The notes: generated from the sequence alone by a model not told the origin. DNA of 64,000 bases from Sediminibacterium ginsengisoli (GCA_945901845.1 CAMDLR010000004.1:1-64000); one strand, 5' to 3'; positions 48,206-59,219 are shown, counted from the stretch's first letter. Numbers and translations are program-made.

Positions 48206-49858
48206 CTATTTGTACATGAGTTCGTAGTACTCTTTGGCCATACGGTTGGAATCAAACTGTACTTGAACGTCACGCATGCCATTTTGAATCACTTGGCGCC
48301 AAGTGTCGTAATTGTCGTAGTACATAGGAACAATTTGCTCCTCTAGTATTTCGTATAGTTTGTTAAGGTCGTACTCGTCTTGCTCATGAACATGCATGTT
48401 TGCATAGTCGGCTTTAGGAACCACAAAACCATTGTTACCATGGTTCATAAATTCTGGAATCCAGCCATCATCTGTAGAAAAGTTAACCGCGCCATTCATA
48501 GCAGCTGTCATGCCACTGGTACCTGAGGCTTCGCGTGGAACGCGCGGATTGTTAAGCCAAATATCTGAAGCTTGTTTGATGCGTTTGCTTAAGGCTAATT
48601 CGTGGCCAATTAAGACCGCAACATTTTTATAGTTCTTGCTAATTTGAACGAGGTCATTGAATTCTGAAATAGCTGGGTAATCTACAGGGTAAGGTTTACC
48701 CGCCCAAATAATTTGAATGGGGTATTTGCTATTTGATAATAATTTTTCAAAACGCGCCATGTCATAAGTGAGCATGCTAGCACGTTTGTATCCGGCAAAC
48801 CTTCTTGCCCAAACAATGGTTAATACATTTGGGTCAAACTTTTTACCGGTTTGATCGGCTACAATTTCAAACGCTCTTTTTTTGAGGTGTTTTTTGCGGT
48901 CGTCAAAAGTAAAATCATCATTGGCGTCCATGGCTTTATAGAGCTGCTTGTCGGCCCAGTATTGCCAGTTTTGTGCATTGGTGATGGAGATGATAGGGCA
49001 AATGCCTTCATGGTGTTTCCACATTTCTCTACTCACGTGACCATGTAATGCAGACACACCATTTGCTTTTCTTGCAAATTTTAATGCAGCCAAAGAGTGA
49101 TTGAATAAATCGTCGGTAATGCCCGTTAATTTGCGCACTTCATCAATACTAAGGCCGCAGAAATAACTCATTTTATGACATAGGTACATGTCATGTTTTT
49201 CGTTGCCTGCTTCTTCGGGGGTATGGGTTGTAAATACGAGTTTCTCTCTTACTTTTTCTACACTCTTATATTTATTGAGTAAATAAAAGGCAGAAGAAAT
49301 ACCATGTGCTTCATTTAAGTGATACACGTCAGGATTGAAACCTAGCTCATCAATTAATTTAGCTCCACCCACACCCAGTAAAATAAACTGCGCCACTTTA
49401 GTAGCAACGTTAGCATCATAGAGACGGTGTGAGATGGTTTGAGAGATATAATCGTTTTCAGGTAAGTCGGTGCTTAATAAAAAGAGGGGTGCACTTTTAA
49501 ATGTTTCTGGGTTGAGGTAATAGGCCTTTACCCAAACCGGATGCTCATGAATTAATATTTGAAATTTGATGCCAGTATCTTCTAAAAAACTGTACATTTT
49601 TTCCATAAAAGTTACCTGCAAGGTTTGGTCTTGGTTACGCGCTTGATCGTAATAGCCATACTTCCATAAGATACCAACGCCAATCATATTTTGACGAAGT
49701 TCATATGCACTACGAAGGTGAGAGCCCGCTAAAAATCCAAGTCCACCACTATATATTTTAAGTGGTTGGTGGATGGCAAATTCCATTGAAAAATAGGCTG
49801 CTTTTTTGTTGTATTCTTCGGCAGGCTGGTAGGGCAATTGAAAATTCGTAAAAGACAT
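48206..49858 (-). CDS. Alpha-glucan phosphorylase family protein (GT35, short form)
   Basis: AYFSMEFAIHQPLKIYSGGLGFLAGSHLRSA, HLNEAHG, WARRFAGYKRASML, PREASGTSGMTAAMNGAVNFSTDDGWIPEF. Confidence 0.92.
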   Translation of the reverse strand: MSFTNFQLPYQPAEEYNKKAAYFSMEFAIHQPLKIYSGGLGFLAGSHLRSAYELRQNMIGVGILWKYGYYDQARNQDQTLQVTFMEKMYSFLEDTGIKFQILIHEHPVWVKAYYLNPETFKSAPLFLLSTDLPENDYISQTISHRLYDANVATKVAQFILLGVGGAKLIDELGFNPDVYHLNEAHGISSAFYLLNKYKSVEKVREKLVFTTHTPEEAGNEKHDMYLCHKMSYFCGLSIDEVRKLTGITDDLFNHSLAALKFARKANGVSALHGHVSREMWKHHEGICPIISITNAQNWQYWADKQLYKAMDANDDFTFDDRKKHLKKRAFEIVADQTGKKFDPNVLTIVWARRFAGYKRASMLTYDMARFEKLLSNSKYPIQIIWAGKPYPVDYPAISEFNDLVQISKNYKNVAVLIGHELALSKRIKQASDIWLNNPRVPREASGTSGMTAAMNGAVNFSTDDGWIPEFMNHGNNGFVVPKADYANMHVHEQDEYDLNKLYEILEEQIVPMYYDNYDTWRQVIQNGMRDVQVQFDSNRMAKEYYELMYK

Positions 49859-49947
49859 AAAGGCAGTTTAAGTGCTTAAATAGGGTCGCAATATAGGGGA
49901 AATATTTAAAATGTACTTTGTACACATTAAATTGTGGGTAAACTATC

Positions 49948-50895
49948 TTATTTGTGCTTTTTTTTGCTTTTTGAAGGCTTTTTTCGGGTAAAACTGTCGT
50001 CAAAAAGGCATTTAATCCCCCTATGGTTACCACAGGTTCCTTGTTCTTTCAAACTTACTGAATTACCAGAAAATGAAAAATCAATGATGCAAGGGTCCCC
50101 ATTTTGTGTGAATTGCCCAGCTGTTGGTGAAGATAGGGTTAGTGTACCTTTTAATTCACCAATACAATCGGCATTGTTTTTTTCAAAATGTATAAAAAAC
50201 AAATAGGTTTTGGCGTCTTTCCCATCTCTAATCGAGATAAAGTTTTTTTCATTTTTTAAATAATCACCACTGAGTTTGGCAAGACTGGGTAAAGTATCAA
50301 GTGGATTGATGATCTCATTATTTTCAGGTGTCTCGTTGCTGTCATTCACCACAATCATAAATCCTGCACCTGCATTAAAAATCCATCCCGATCTAGAAAA
50401 TTTAAGTTCTTTATCTTTTGTATACGTTTCTTTACTAATTACAAAAGTGGGCTCTTTATTGATTGATACAGAGCGTGCATATGCGTCTTTGTTTTCATTG
50501 TTCAATAATTCTTTTAAACCTAAGTAATTTAATTTTTGGTCGGTAACGTGCACAAAAAGCTTAGCCGTTTTTTTACTTTTAACAAGGAGTAAAAAATATT
50601 TTTCGGTTTCTTTTTCAATGACCCCCACTGGATAAATGGCTTCTTTTTCTTCATTTTTTACCATTTCCTGCACCGCCGAATCAGGCATAAATTGCTGCAA
50701 TGCTTTTAAACCAATTTCTATCGTATCGGCTTTTTTAATGAAATCTGCATCTGTGGCCAAGTAATTTCCTTTGATAGGCGCAAAGGCTTTGACATAATCG
50801 GAGGGCTTGATGGTTATTTCTCCAGAAAGGTCTAGGGCTTTATCAGAACAAGCCCAAAAAAGGGTGAGGAGGCAAATGGTGATTAACTTCTTCAT
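49948..50895 (-). CDS. Hypothetical lipoprotein with basic C-terminus
   Basis: Lipobox LFWACS; ends RKKPSKSKKKHK. Confidence 0.65.
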   Translation of the reverse strand: MKKLITICLLTLFWACSDKALDLSGEITIKPSDYVKAFAPIKGNYLATDADFIKKADTIEIGLKALQQFMPDSAVQEMVKNEEKEAIYPVGVIEKETEKYFLLLVKSKKTAKLFVHVTDQKLNYLGLKELLNNENKDAYARSVSINKEPTFVISKETYTKDKELKFSRSGWIFNAGAGFMIVVNDSNETPENNEIINPLDTLPSLAKLSGDYLKNEKNFISIRDGKDAKTYLFFIHFEKNNADCIGELKGTLTLSSPTAGQFTQNGDPCIIDFSFSGNSVSLKEQGTCGNHRGIKCLFDDSFTRKKPSKSKKKHK

Positions 50896-51007
50896 ACCAA
50901 TAAATTTATATAAAATTACGGCTTAATATGTTGGCCCGTCTAGAACTTTGTCATTAAGAGCCAACTATTACATAAATTTGTTTTGAATCAATGTTGACCC
51001 AACCCAT

Positions 51008-52879
51008 ATGATGCATCAAAACCCATCTTTAAGTGAAGTACATGAGTCGATCGACACTACGCTTCCACGTAAAGGATGGCGACGCATATTAGCCTATTTT
51101 GGTCCTGCTTATTTAGTGAGCGTGGGCTATATGGACCCTGGTAATTGGGCCACCGATTTACAAGGGGGTGCTCAGTTTGGGTACCAACTTATTTGGGTAT
51201 TGCTGCTCAGTAATTTAATGGCGCTATTACTGCAAAGTTTAAGTGCCCGCTTAGGAATTGTGCGTCGAAGAGATTTGGCACAGGCCAATAGAGAAACCTA
51301 TCCGCCTGCCGTTAATTTTTGCTTGTATATTTTAGCTGAAATAGCTATTGCTGCCACCGATTTAGCTGAAGTAGTGGGTATGGCCATTGGGCTTCATTTG
51401 TTAACCGGACTTCCGCTTGTTTGGGGTGTGGCAATAACAGTTGTTGACACTTTTTTATTTTTATTATTACAGCGCTATGGTATACGAAAAATGGAAGCAT
51501 TTATTTTAGCGCTTGTTGCTACCATTGGTGTTTCATTTTTCATTGAAATTTTAATTGCCAAGCCTAACTTGGCGGAAGTAGCTACCGGTTTTATACCAAC
51601 GCCATTAACAAATGCCTCATTGTATATTGCTGTAGGTATTATTGGTGCTACTGTAATGCCGCATAATTTGTATTTACATTCGGCACTGGTACAAACTAGA
51701 AAAATTGGTGCCGATAAACAAAGTATCAAGCGTGCACTCAAGTATAATTTTATTGACAGCTTTATAGCACTCAATGCTGCGTTTTTTGTGAATGCTGCTA
51801 TTTTAGTTTTAGCGGCCACCGTATTTTTTAAAACAGGAAATACCGAAGTAGCCCGTATAGAAGATGCCCACCGTTTATTGCAACCCTTACTCGGTACACA
51901 TTTGGCGCCTATTTTATTTGCTGTTGCGCTCATTGCTGCCGGACAAAGTTCTACAGTAACAGGTACACTTGCTGGGCAAATTGTGATGGAAGGCTATTTG
52001 CAAATAAGGTTAAATCCATGGCTACGCAGGTTGCTTACACGCCTTATTGCCATTGGGCCTGCCGTATTTATTATTGGAATATATGGTGAAGGAAAAGTAG
52101 ATGATTTACTCGTTTTTAGTCAGGTACTATTAAGCGTGCAACTCGGCTTTGCTGTCATTCCACTGATTCATTTTGTGAGTGACAAAGAAAAAATGGGCGA
52201 TTACGTAATAAAAAAATGGGTTCAAATAGCAGCCTGGTTGGTAGCCCTAATTTTAGTTACACTCAATGGTCGATTGGTATTACATGCAGCTATTGATTTT
52301 ATGAATAGTGACGAATCTATGTGGGCTAAGTTTGGTGTGGTGATGTTACTCTTAGGATTTTTTGTTTTGTTTTTAATCATGACTTTTTACCCGGTCTTTA
52401 AAAAGAAAACGGTAGGCCTTTCAAATATGCATGGTAATATTGCGGCACTAGAAAATTTAACGGTGAAGCCAACACAAAAAATTGGCATTGCTTTAGACTT
52501 TACACTTGCCGACGAAAAGTTAATTGCGCATGCCCTTGCCCAAGGACAACAGGGGAGTAATTACGTGCTTATTCATGTGGTGGAATCGGCGAGTGCACAT
52601 TATTTGGGTGCTGCCAGTGATGATGAAGAAACTAGGTTAGACCAGCAGCGTTTAGAAGCCTATCAAGAACAATTGGCACAAAAGGGATATCAGGTAACCA
52701 TAGCCCTTGGGTTTAAAAATAGAGCAACCGCTATTGTTAAAATTGTGACCGAAAATGAGGTAGATATGTTAGTGATGGGGGCCCATAGGCATAAAGGCAT
52801 TAAAGACTATATATTTGGCGAAACCATTGAATCGGTAAGGCATCAATTAAACATTCCGGTGTTAATTGTGAACGTATAA
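51008..52879 (+). CDS. mntH: Nramp family divalent metal transporter with C-terminal universal stress protein domain
   Basis: Nramp motifs YMDPGNWATDLQGG and VIGA-like GATVMPHNLYLHSALVQTR; C-terminal KIGIALDFTLADEKLIAHAL...VDMLVMGAHRHKGIKDYIFGETIESVRHQLNIPVLIV (USP). Confidence 0.92.
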   Translation: MMHQNPSLSEVHESIDTTLPRKGWRRILAYFGPAYLVSVGYMDPGNWATDLQGGAQFGYQLIWVLLLSNLMALLLQSLSARLGIVRRRDLAQANRETYPPAVNFCLYILAEIAIAATDLAEVVGMAIGLHLLTGLPLVWGVAITVVDTFLFLLLQRYGIRKMEAFILALVATIGVSFFIEILIAKPNLAEVATGFIPTPLTNASLYIAVGIIGATVMPHNLYLHSALVQTRKIGADKQSIKRALKYNFIDSFIALNAAFFVNAAILVLAATVFFKTGNTEVARIEDAHRLLQPLLGTHLAPILFAVALIAAGQSSTVTGTLAGQIVMEGYLQIRLNPWLRRLLTRLIAIGPAVFIIGIYGEGKVDDLLVFSQVLLSVQLGFAVIPLIHFVSDKEKMGDYVIKKWVQIAAWLVALILVTLNGRLVLHAAIDFMNSDESMWAKFGVVMLLLGFFVLFLIMTFYPVFKKKTVGLSNMHGNIAALENLTVKPTQKIGIALDFTLADEKLIAHALAQGQQGSNYVLIHVVESASAHYLGAASDDEETRLDQQRLEAYQEQLAQKGYQVTIALGFKNRATAIVKIVTENEVDMLVMGAHRHKGIKDYIFGETIESVRHQLNIPVLIVNV

Positions 52880-52894
52880 TGCCCTATAAATCAC

Positions 52895-52902
52895 TACCTT
52901 TG
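52895..52902 (+). promoter_or_regulatory. TAnnTTTG -7 element of icd (TACCTTTG)
   Basis: Perfect match upstream of icd. Confidence 0.6.
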
Positions 52903-52930
52903 TGCCCGTTAAAATAAAAATTTGAATACC

Positions 52931-54160
52931 ATGGCACAAAAAATTAAAGTTGCAAATCCAGTTGTAGAATTGGATGGTGATGAGATGACACGGATCATCT
53001 GGAAATTTATCAAAGACAAATTAATTTTACCCTACCTAGAAATCGATATTAAATATTACGATTTAGGTATGGAATATAGAGATGAAACCAACGACCAGGT
53101 TACCATTGATGCAGCGCATGCGATCAAGCAGTATGGTGTTGGTATTAAATGTGCGACTATCACGCCAGACGAGCAAAGAGTAGAAGAGTTTAAGCTTAAG
53201 CAAATGTGGAAGAGCCCGAACGGAACCATTCGTAATATTTTAGATGGTACTGTGTTTCGTGAGCCAATCGTTTGTAGCAATGTACCCCGCTTAGTTCCAA
53301 ACTGGACAGCACCCATTTGTATTGGTCGTCACGCATTTGGTGATCAATACCGTGCCACTGATTTTGTTACAAAAGGTAAGGGTAAATTAACCGTGAAGTT
53401 TGAAGGTGAAGATGGAACCGTTCAAGAATTTGAAGTGTTTAACTTTAATGGAGATGGCGTTGCTATGGCTATGTACAATACCGACGAAAGTATTTTTGGT
53501 TTTGCAAGAGCTTGTTTTAACCAAGCGCTTGTTAAAAAATGGCCTTTGTATTTATCTACTAAAAACACCATCCTTAAAAAATACGATGGTCGGTTTAAAG
53601 ATATTTTTGAAGAAGTATACCAAAATGAGTTTAAAGCAAAATATGCAGAAGCTGGTATCACTTACGAACACCGCTTGATTGATGACATGGTAGCGAGTGC
53701 TTTAAAGTGGAACGGTAATTTTGTGTGGGCTTGTAAGAACTATGATGGCGACGTTCAGTCAGACACAGTAGCACAAGGTTTTGGATCACTTGGTTTAATG
53801 ACTTCAACACTTGTAACACCGGATGGTAAAGTAATGGAAGCAGAAGCAGCACACGGTACTGTTACGCGTCACTACAGAGAGCACCAAAAAGGCAAGCCAA
53901 CTTCTACAAACCCTATTGCATCTATATTTGCATGGACGAGAGGTTTAGAATTTAGAGGTCTGTTAGATAATAATCAGGAGCTTATTAATTTTTGCCATGC
54001 ACTTGAAGCTGTTTGTGTTGAAACAGTAGAGAGTGGTAAAATGACTAAAGACTTAGCAGTTTGTATCCATGGTAACAAAGTAAACCACGGCGAACATTAT
54101 TTATATACCGAAGAATTTTTAGACGCTTTAGATCAAAATCTAAAAGTGAAACTAGGATAA
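52931..54160 (+). CDS. icd: NADP-dependent isocitrate dehydrogenase (eukaryotic-type)
   Basis: [51 protein letters not shown]...[15 protein letters not shown]. Confidence 0.96.
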   Translation: MAQKIKVANPVVELDGDEMTRIIWKFIKDKLILPYLEIDIKYYDLGMEYRDETNDQVTIDAAHAIKQYGVGIKCATITPDEQRVEEFKLKQMWKSPNGTIRNILDGTVFREPIVCSNVPRLVPNWTAPICIGRHAFGDQYRATDFVTKGKGKLTVKFEGEDGTVQEFEVFNFNGDGVAMAMYNTDESIFGFARACFNQALVKKWPLYLSTKNTILKKYDGRFKDIFEEVYQNEFKAKYAEAGITYEHRLIDDMVASALKWNGNFVWACKNYDGDVQSDTVAQGFGSLGLMTSTLVTPDGKVMEAEAAHGTVTRHYREHQKGKPTSTNPIASIFAWTRGLEFRGLLDNNQELINFCHALEAVCVETVESGKMTKDLAVCIHGNKVNHGEHYLYTEEFLDALDQNLKVKLG

Positions 54161-54180
54161 TTTGGTTTCATATACTGCAT

Positions 54181-54214
54181 AAAAAAAGACGTTGAATTTT
54201 CAACGTCTTTTTTT
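54181..54214. terminator. Bidirectional terminator between icd and smpB
   Basis: AAAAAAAGACGTTGAA/TTCAACGTCTTTTTTT. Confidence 0.88.
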
Positions 54215-54653
54215 ATTTTAAATACCGTTTGATTTCTTTTTCTACATCGCGGGCTTTAATGGTTTCGCGTTTATCATGTAGCTTTTTACCTTTACCTAGT
54301 CCTATTTCTACTTTCACTAAATTTTTATCGGTAAAAAAAACGCGCAGTGGTACAATGGTATATCCTTTTTCTTTTAAACGACCTTGTATTTTTTTTAACT
54401 CCTTTTTATTGAGTAATAATTTTCGGTCGTGAACGGCTATGTGGTTGTTGGCGGTTCCGTGGGTGTAGGAGGCAATAAAAAGTCCACGCATCCATAGTTC
54501 TCCATCATCAAATAAGCCAAAGGCATCGTTAAAACTTAATTTACCATCCCTTATTGATTTTACTTCGGTACCTAGCAAAACAATACCGGCCACATATTTG
54601 TCTTCGATGTGGTAGTTGAAATAAGCCTGCCGGTTGTTCATTTCGTTTGTCAT
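54213..54653 (-). CDS. smpB: SsrA-binding protein
   Basis: NRQAYFNYHIEDKYVAGIVLLGTEVKSIRDGKLSFNDAF...GLGKGKKLHDKRETIKARD. Confidence 0.97.
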   Translation of the reverse strand: MTNEMNNRQAYFNYHIEDKYVAGIVLLGTEVKSIRDGKLSFNDAFGLFDDGELWMRGLFIASYTHGTANNHIAVHDRKLLLNKKELKKIQGRLKEKGYTIVPLRVFFTDKNLVKVEIGLGKGKKLHDKRETIKARDVEKEIKRYLK

Positions 54654-54663
54654 GGGATGTATA

Positions 54664-55584
54664 TTACCCCTTAAACAGCACCGCTAGTTGAGCTAGTTTT
54701 TCTTTTAAATTTTTTCGCTCTACAATGAAGTCTAAAAATCCGTGTTCCAATAAAAATTCACTTCTTTGAAATCCGGGTGGTAAGTCTTTTTTGATTGTTT
54801 CTTTAATAACCCTTGGTCCTGCAAAACCAATAAGTGCGCCAGGTTCAGCGATATTTAAATCGCCAAGCATACCAAAGCTTGCAGAGATACCTCCAAAAGT
54901 AGGGTCGGTGAGAAGTGATATAAATGGTAAGCCAGCGTCCGATAGTTGAGAAAGTTTACCACTTGTTTTTGCAAGTTGCATTAGGCTAAAAGCACTTTCC
55001 ATCATACGCGCACCACCACTTTTACTGATTACTAAGTAGGGCAGTTTGTGTTTGATACAATAATCTACAGCACGACTAAATTTTTCACCCATCACACTGC
55101 CTAGTGACCCGCCAATAAATTCAAAATCCATACAAGCCACTACGTAACCTTCACCCACTAAATTGCCGGTAGCCACGCGCATCGAATCTTTTAGATCGGT
55201 AGCGGCATGAATATCATCTAGTCTTTTTTGGTAGGGTTTTAAATCGGTAAAGCCAAGGGCGTCTTTACTTTTAATATTGTCAAATAGTTCGGTGTAGTTT
55301 CCATCATCAAATAAGATGTCAAAATATTCTTGACTTCCAATACGGTGGTGGTGGTTACACTTATCACATACGTATAAGTTTTCGGCGAGCTCATTTGTAG
55401 TTGATATAAGATTACACTCGGGGCATTTGTTCCAAAGTCCTTCGGGTGTTTCTTTTTTATCTGCTGTTGAAGTTAAAATACCTTTGCGAATACGCTTAAA
55501 CCAACGTGGTTTAGCATTCTCTTGCTCCTGCAATTCTTCGCCGGTTAAATTAGCTTCAAAATCTTCTTCTCGTTCTTTTTTCAT
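54664..55584 (-). CDS. accD: Acetyl-CoA carboxylase carboxyltransferase subunit beta
   Basis: Zinc ribbon CPECN..CDKCNHH; DFEFIGGSLGSVMGEKFSRA; SGGARMMESAFSLMQ. Confidence 0.97.
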   Translation of the reverse strand: MKKEREEDFEANLTGEELQEQENAKPRWFKRIRKGILTSTADKKETPEGLWNKCPECNLISTTNELAENLYVCDKCNHHHRIGSQEYFDILFDDGNYTELFDNIKSKDALGFTDLKPYQKRLDDIHAATDLKDSMRVATGNLVGEGYVVACMDFEFIGGSLGSVMGEKFSRAVDYCIKHKLPYLVISKSGGARMMESAFSLMQLAKTSGKLSQLSDAGLPFISLLTDPTFGGISASFGMLGDLNIAEPGALIGFAGPRVIKETIKKDLPPGFQRSEFLLEHGFLDFIVERKNLKEKLAQLAVLFKG

Positions 55585-55617
55585 ACTGGCTATCGTTAAA
55601 ATATGAAGGGAAATAGA

Positions 55618-56685
55618 TTATGCGTTTCTATTGATACAGTTTAAATCTTCGAAGGCAATTTCTAGGCGTTTGCTAAAGCTTTCTTCACCTTTACGCAACC
55701 ATACCCTTGGATCGTAATATTTTTTATTTGGTTTGTTGGCTCCATCTGGATTACCCAGTTGTGCTTGAAGGTAAGGTTCGTTTTTCTTATAAAATTCGTT
55801 GATGCCTTCCCAGAAAGCCCACTGTAAATCGGTATCGATATTCATTTTGATGGCACCATATCCAATGGCTTCTCTAATTTGATGTTGCGGAGAACCGCTA
55901 CCACCATGGAATACAAAGTATACAGGCTTATCTGCTGTGTTAAATTCTTTTTGGATATGCAACTGGCTATTGTGTAAAATATCTGGACGAAGTTCTACAT
56001 TACCTGGGCTATATACACCGTGTACATTACCAAATGCAGCAGCAACCGTAAATAAATTACCCACTTTACTCAATTCTTTGTAAGCGTAGGCAACGTGTTC
56101 TGGTTGTGTGTATAATTTATCGTTTTCAACACCGCTGTTGTCTACGCCATCTTCTTCACCACCGGTAACACCAAGTTCTATTTCAATACTCATACCTAAT
56201 GGCGCCATGCGTTTGTAAAAGGCAACAGAGGTTTCAATATTTTCTTCTAAAGATTCTTCCGATAAATCTAGCATGTGTGAGCTAAAAAGGGGTTGACCTT
56301 TTTCTTTATGAAAAGCTTCGCCGGCATCTAATAAACCGCTAATCCATGGAAGCCATTTTTTAGAAGCGTGATCGGTATGGAGTACCACAGGTACACCATA
56401 ATATTTGGCTACGTTATGAATATGTAAAGCACCAGAAACGGCACCAGAAATATTGGCTTGTAACTGATCGTTGGGCATACCCTTACCTGCAATAAACTGA
56501 GCACCACCATTTGAAAATTGAATGATAACAGGTGAGTTTACTTTAGCAGCGGTTTCGAGGGTTGCATTGATATTATTGGTGCCAATCGTATTTACGGCAG
56601 GAAGTGCAAATTGATTGTTTTTTGCGTCGTTGTATAAATTCTCTAATTCTTCTCCAAATAAGACGCCAGCTCTGTACTTTTTCAT
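55618..56685 (-). CDS. fbaA: Class II fructose-bisphosphate aldolase
   Basis: LHTDHASKKWLPWI, EIELGVTGGEEDGVDN, FHGGSGS, KMNIDTDLQWAFWEGI; ATG at 56685 (MKKYRAGVLFGEE). Confidence 0.96.
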   Translation of the reverse strand: MKKYRAGVLFGEELENLYNDAKNNQFALPAVNTIGTNNINATLETAAKVNSPVIIQFSNGGAQFIAGKGMPNDQLQANISGAVSGALHIHNVAKYYGVPVVLHTDHASKKWLPWISGLLDAGEAFHKEKGQPLFSSHMLDLSEESLEENIETSVAFYKRMAPLGMSIEIELGVTGGEEDGVDNSGVENDKLYTQPEHVAYAYKELSKVGNLFTVAAAFGNVHGVYSPGNVELRPDILHNSQLHIQKEFNTADKPVYFVFHGGSGSPQHQIREAIGYGAIKMNIDTDLQWAFWEGINEFYKKNEPYLQAQLGNPDGANKPNKKYYDPRVWLRKGEESFSKRLEIAFEDLNCINRNA

Positions 56686-56804
56686 GTGCATTAATTCTTG
56701 AATGTTTCGTATAAATAGGAGGGTGCAAGATACTTTATTGCCTGCAAACACCTGTTAGCTTTTATCCCCTAAAACTGCTCCAAAAACCAGGCGCAGTTGA
56801 CCTT

Positions 56805-58160
56805 TTATTTCGTAAGGCTTTGAATCACGTCATACTTGGTAACGATGTGGAAATCACCCTTTTCGTCCTTTGCAATAACGGCACCATTTTTTTGGTTGAT
56901 TAAAGTGCCTAGTTTTTCTACCGGCGTTAAAAAATCTACAACAGGGTAGGGCTGTTCCATAACACTGCCTACCGATTGATTTTTGATATCGGGGTTTGTA
57001 AATATTTGTTGAAAGAGTCCATTTTCACTAAGTGATCCTACCATATTTTGGACATCCATTACTGGAATATGTTCGATGTCATATTTTTTCATGAGGGCCA
57101 CCGCTTCTGCGATTAAATGATCTGGAGAAACAGTAATTAATTTTTGTCCGGCTCTACCACTCACGATGTCTTTAAATGTTTTCACATCTAAAAATCCCCG
57201 CTCCATCATCCACTCATCGTTGTAAATTTTTCCTACGTATCTACTGCCGTGATCATGAAAAATACATACCACCACATCGGTGGGTTTTAATTCATGTTTT
57301 AATTGTTGTAAACCTTGTAAGCAACTACCTGCACTGTAACCGCAAAAGAGTCCTTCTTCTTTTGCAATACGACGGGCCATTACCGCGCCGTCTTTATCGG
57401 TTACTTGTTCAAACTTATCAATAAACTGCATGTCATAGTTTTGAGGTACAAAGTCTTCCCCAAAACCTTCTGAAATATACGGGTGCACTTCGTTCATGTC
57501 TATTTCACCCGTGTTGTAATATTTTGTAAGTAAGGAGCCGTATACATCAATCGCCCATATTTTAATATTTGGATTTTTTTCTTTGAGGTACATCGCGCTA
57601 CCTGTGATGGTACCACCGGTTCCGGCGGTGCATACAAGGTGTGTGATTTTACCTTCTGTTTGTTCCCAAATTTCTGGTCCTGTAGATTCGTAATGCGCTT
57701 GACGGTTGGCCAAATTGTCGTACTGATTCATGTACATCGAATTTGGAATTTCTTGACCGAGTCTTTTGGCTACACTATAATAACTGCGTGGATCTTCGGG
57801 TAAGACATTGGTGGGGCAAATAATAACTTCGGCACCTACTGCTTTTAAAATATCTGCTTTTTCTTTGGACTGTTTTTCGGTGGTAACAAAAATGCATTTG
57901 TACCCTTTCACACAAGCTGCAAGTGCGAGGCCCATGCCAGTATTGCCACTCGTGCCTTCAATAATAGTACTACCTGGTTTTAGTTTCCCTTCGGCTTCTG
58001 CAACCTCTACCATTTTTAGCGCCATGCGGTCTTTGATAGAATTGCCCGGATTAAAATAATCGACTTTGGCAAGTATGGTACCTGGCCAGTTTTTGGTTAT
58101 TTTATTGAGCTTGATAATAGGGGTGTTACCAATGGTTTCTAGTACATTATTGAGCCACAT
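56805..58160 (-). CDS. PLP-dependent cysteine synthase/cystathionine beta-synthase with C-terminal CBS pair
   Basis: GNTPIIKLNKI, NPGNSIKDRMALKM, EGTSGNTGMGLAL, GTGGTITG; C-terminal CBS repeats. TATCTTTG at 58185-58192. Confidence 0.93.
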   Translation of the reverse strand: MWLNNVLETIGNTPIIKLNKITKNWPGTILAKVDYFNPGNSIKDRMALKMVEVAEAEGKLKPGSTIIEGTSGNTGMGLALAACVKGYKCIFVTTEKQSKEKADILKAVGAEVIICPTNVLPEDPRSYYSVAKRLGQEIPNSMYMNQYDNLANRQAHYESTGPEIWEQTEGKITHLVCTAGTGGTITGSAMYLKEKNPNIKIWAIDVYGSLLTKYYNTGEIDMNEVHPYISEGFGEDFVPQNYDMQFIDKFEQVTDKDGAVMARRIAKEEGLFCGYSAGSCLQGLQQLKHELKPTDVVVCIFHDHGSRYVGKIYNDEWMMERGFLDVKTFKDIVSGRAGQKLITVSPDHLIAEAVALMKKYDIEHIPVMDVQNMVGSLSENGLFQQIFTNPDIKNQSVGSVMEQPYPVVDFLTPVEKLGTLINQKNGAVIAKDEKGDFHIVTKYDVIQSLTK

Positions 58161-58221
58161 ACAATGCTAACATTTGTTTGCTTACAAAGATAAAGGAAAG
58201 GAGTGGTTAATGAATAGGGGC

Positions 58222-59166
58222 TTAGGCGGTAAAGTTTTGGGCAATTTTGTTGCAAAAACCGGTTTCAAGCATTTGAACTGCTAAACCAATGCTATTATGA
58301 AAAGCAGTAGCTGTGCTAATACCGTGGCTAATGATAACAGGTTTAGCAACGCCAAGTACTGGAAGTCCACCATAGTTTTCGAAATGAAGACGTTTAAAAT
58401 AAGCGTCTTCGCTGTGGCCACGCTCTGCAGCAATGGTATAGAATGATTCGGCTAATTTAAGGGCGATATTTCCAGTGAATCCATCACATACAATAACGTT
58501 TGCTTTGGGTGTGAGAATATCACGTCCTTCGATGTTGCCAATAAAATGTATTTGCTTGTTTTGTTGCAGCAGAGGGTAAGTGGCCTGTGCAAGCGCATTG
58601 CCTTTGCCTTCTTCTTCACCAATATTTAGAAGTCCAACTGTCGGATTATTAACGCCCAACATAATGCTTGCATACAAGCTACCTAAAATGGCAAATTGAT
58701 TGAGCTGTTCTGCTTTACAATCGGCATTGAGTCCTACATCTACCAAGATGCCCGTAGATCCATCCGATTTTGGCATAGTAGCACCAATGGTTGGTCGTAA
58801 AACACCAGGAATAGCTTTGATGGTAAACATAGCACCCACTAACATGGCACCGGTGTTACCCGCACTCATAAAAGCATCAATTTTACCTTCAGTTAATAAC
58901 TGAAATCCGATGGCAATAGAAGACTGTGGTTTTTCTTTGAGTGCTTTGGCTGGATGCTCGTTGTAGCCAATGATTTGTGGGGCATGTACTAAATGCAAAT
59001 TAGGTGATGATACCTGGTGTTCCTCTAGAAGAGGCTTTACCAAAGCTTCATCACCTATGCAGTATAGGTTGACATTTGTATTGTGTATAGCTAAATAAGA
59101 TTTGACTCCTTTAACCGCTTCGAGCGGTGCAAAGTCTCCACCCATCATGTCTATACCAATATTCAT
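58222..59166 (-). CDS. plsX: Phosphate acyltransferase PlsX
   Basis: IGIDMMGGDFAPLEAVKG, SAGNTGAMLVGA, VGLLNIGEEEGKGN, CDGFTGNIALK. Confidence 0.97.
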   Translation of the reverse strand: MNIGIDMMGGDFAPLEAVKGVKSYLAIHNTNVNLYCIGDEALVKPLLEEHQVSSPNLHLVHAPQIIGYNEHPAKALKEKPQSSIAIGFQLLTEGKIDAFMSAGNTGAMLVGAMFTIKAIPGVLRPTIGATMPKSDGSTGILVDVGLNADCKAEQLNQFAILGSLYASIMLGVNNPTVGLLNIGEEEGKGNALAQATYPLLQQNKQIHFIGNIEGRDILTPKANVIVCDGFTGNIALKLAESFYTIAAERGHSEDAYFKRLHFENYGGLPVLGVAKPVIISHGISTATAFHNSIGLAVQMLETGFCNKIAQNFTA

Positions 59167-59219
59167 GCGCAATATTTTAAGTTCGTGAATTGAACTAAAA
59201 GTAAGGCTTAGTTTTGGAA

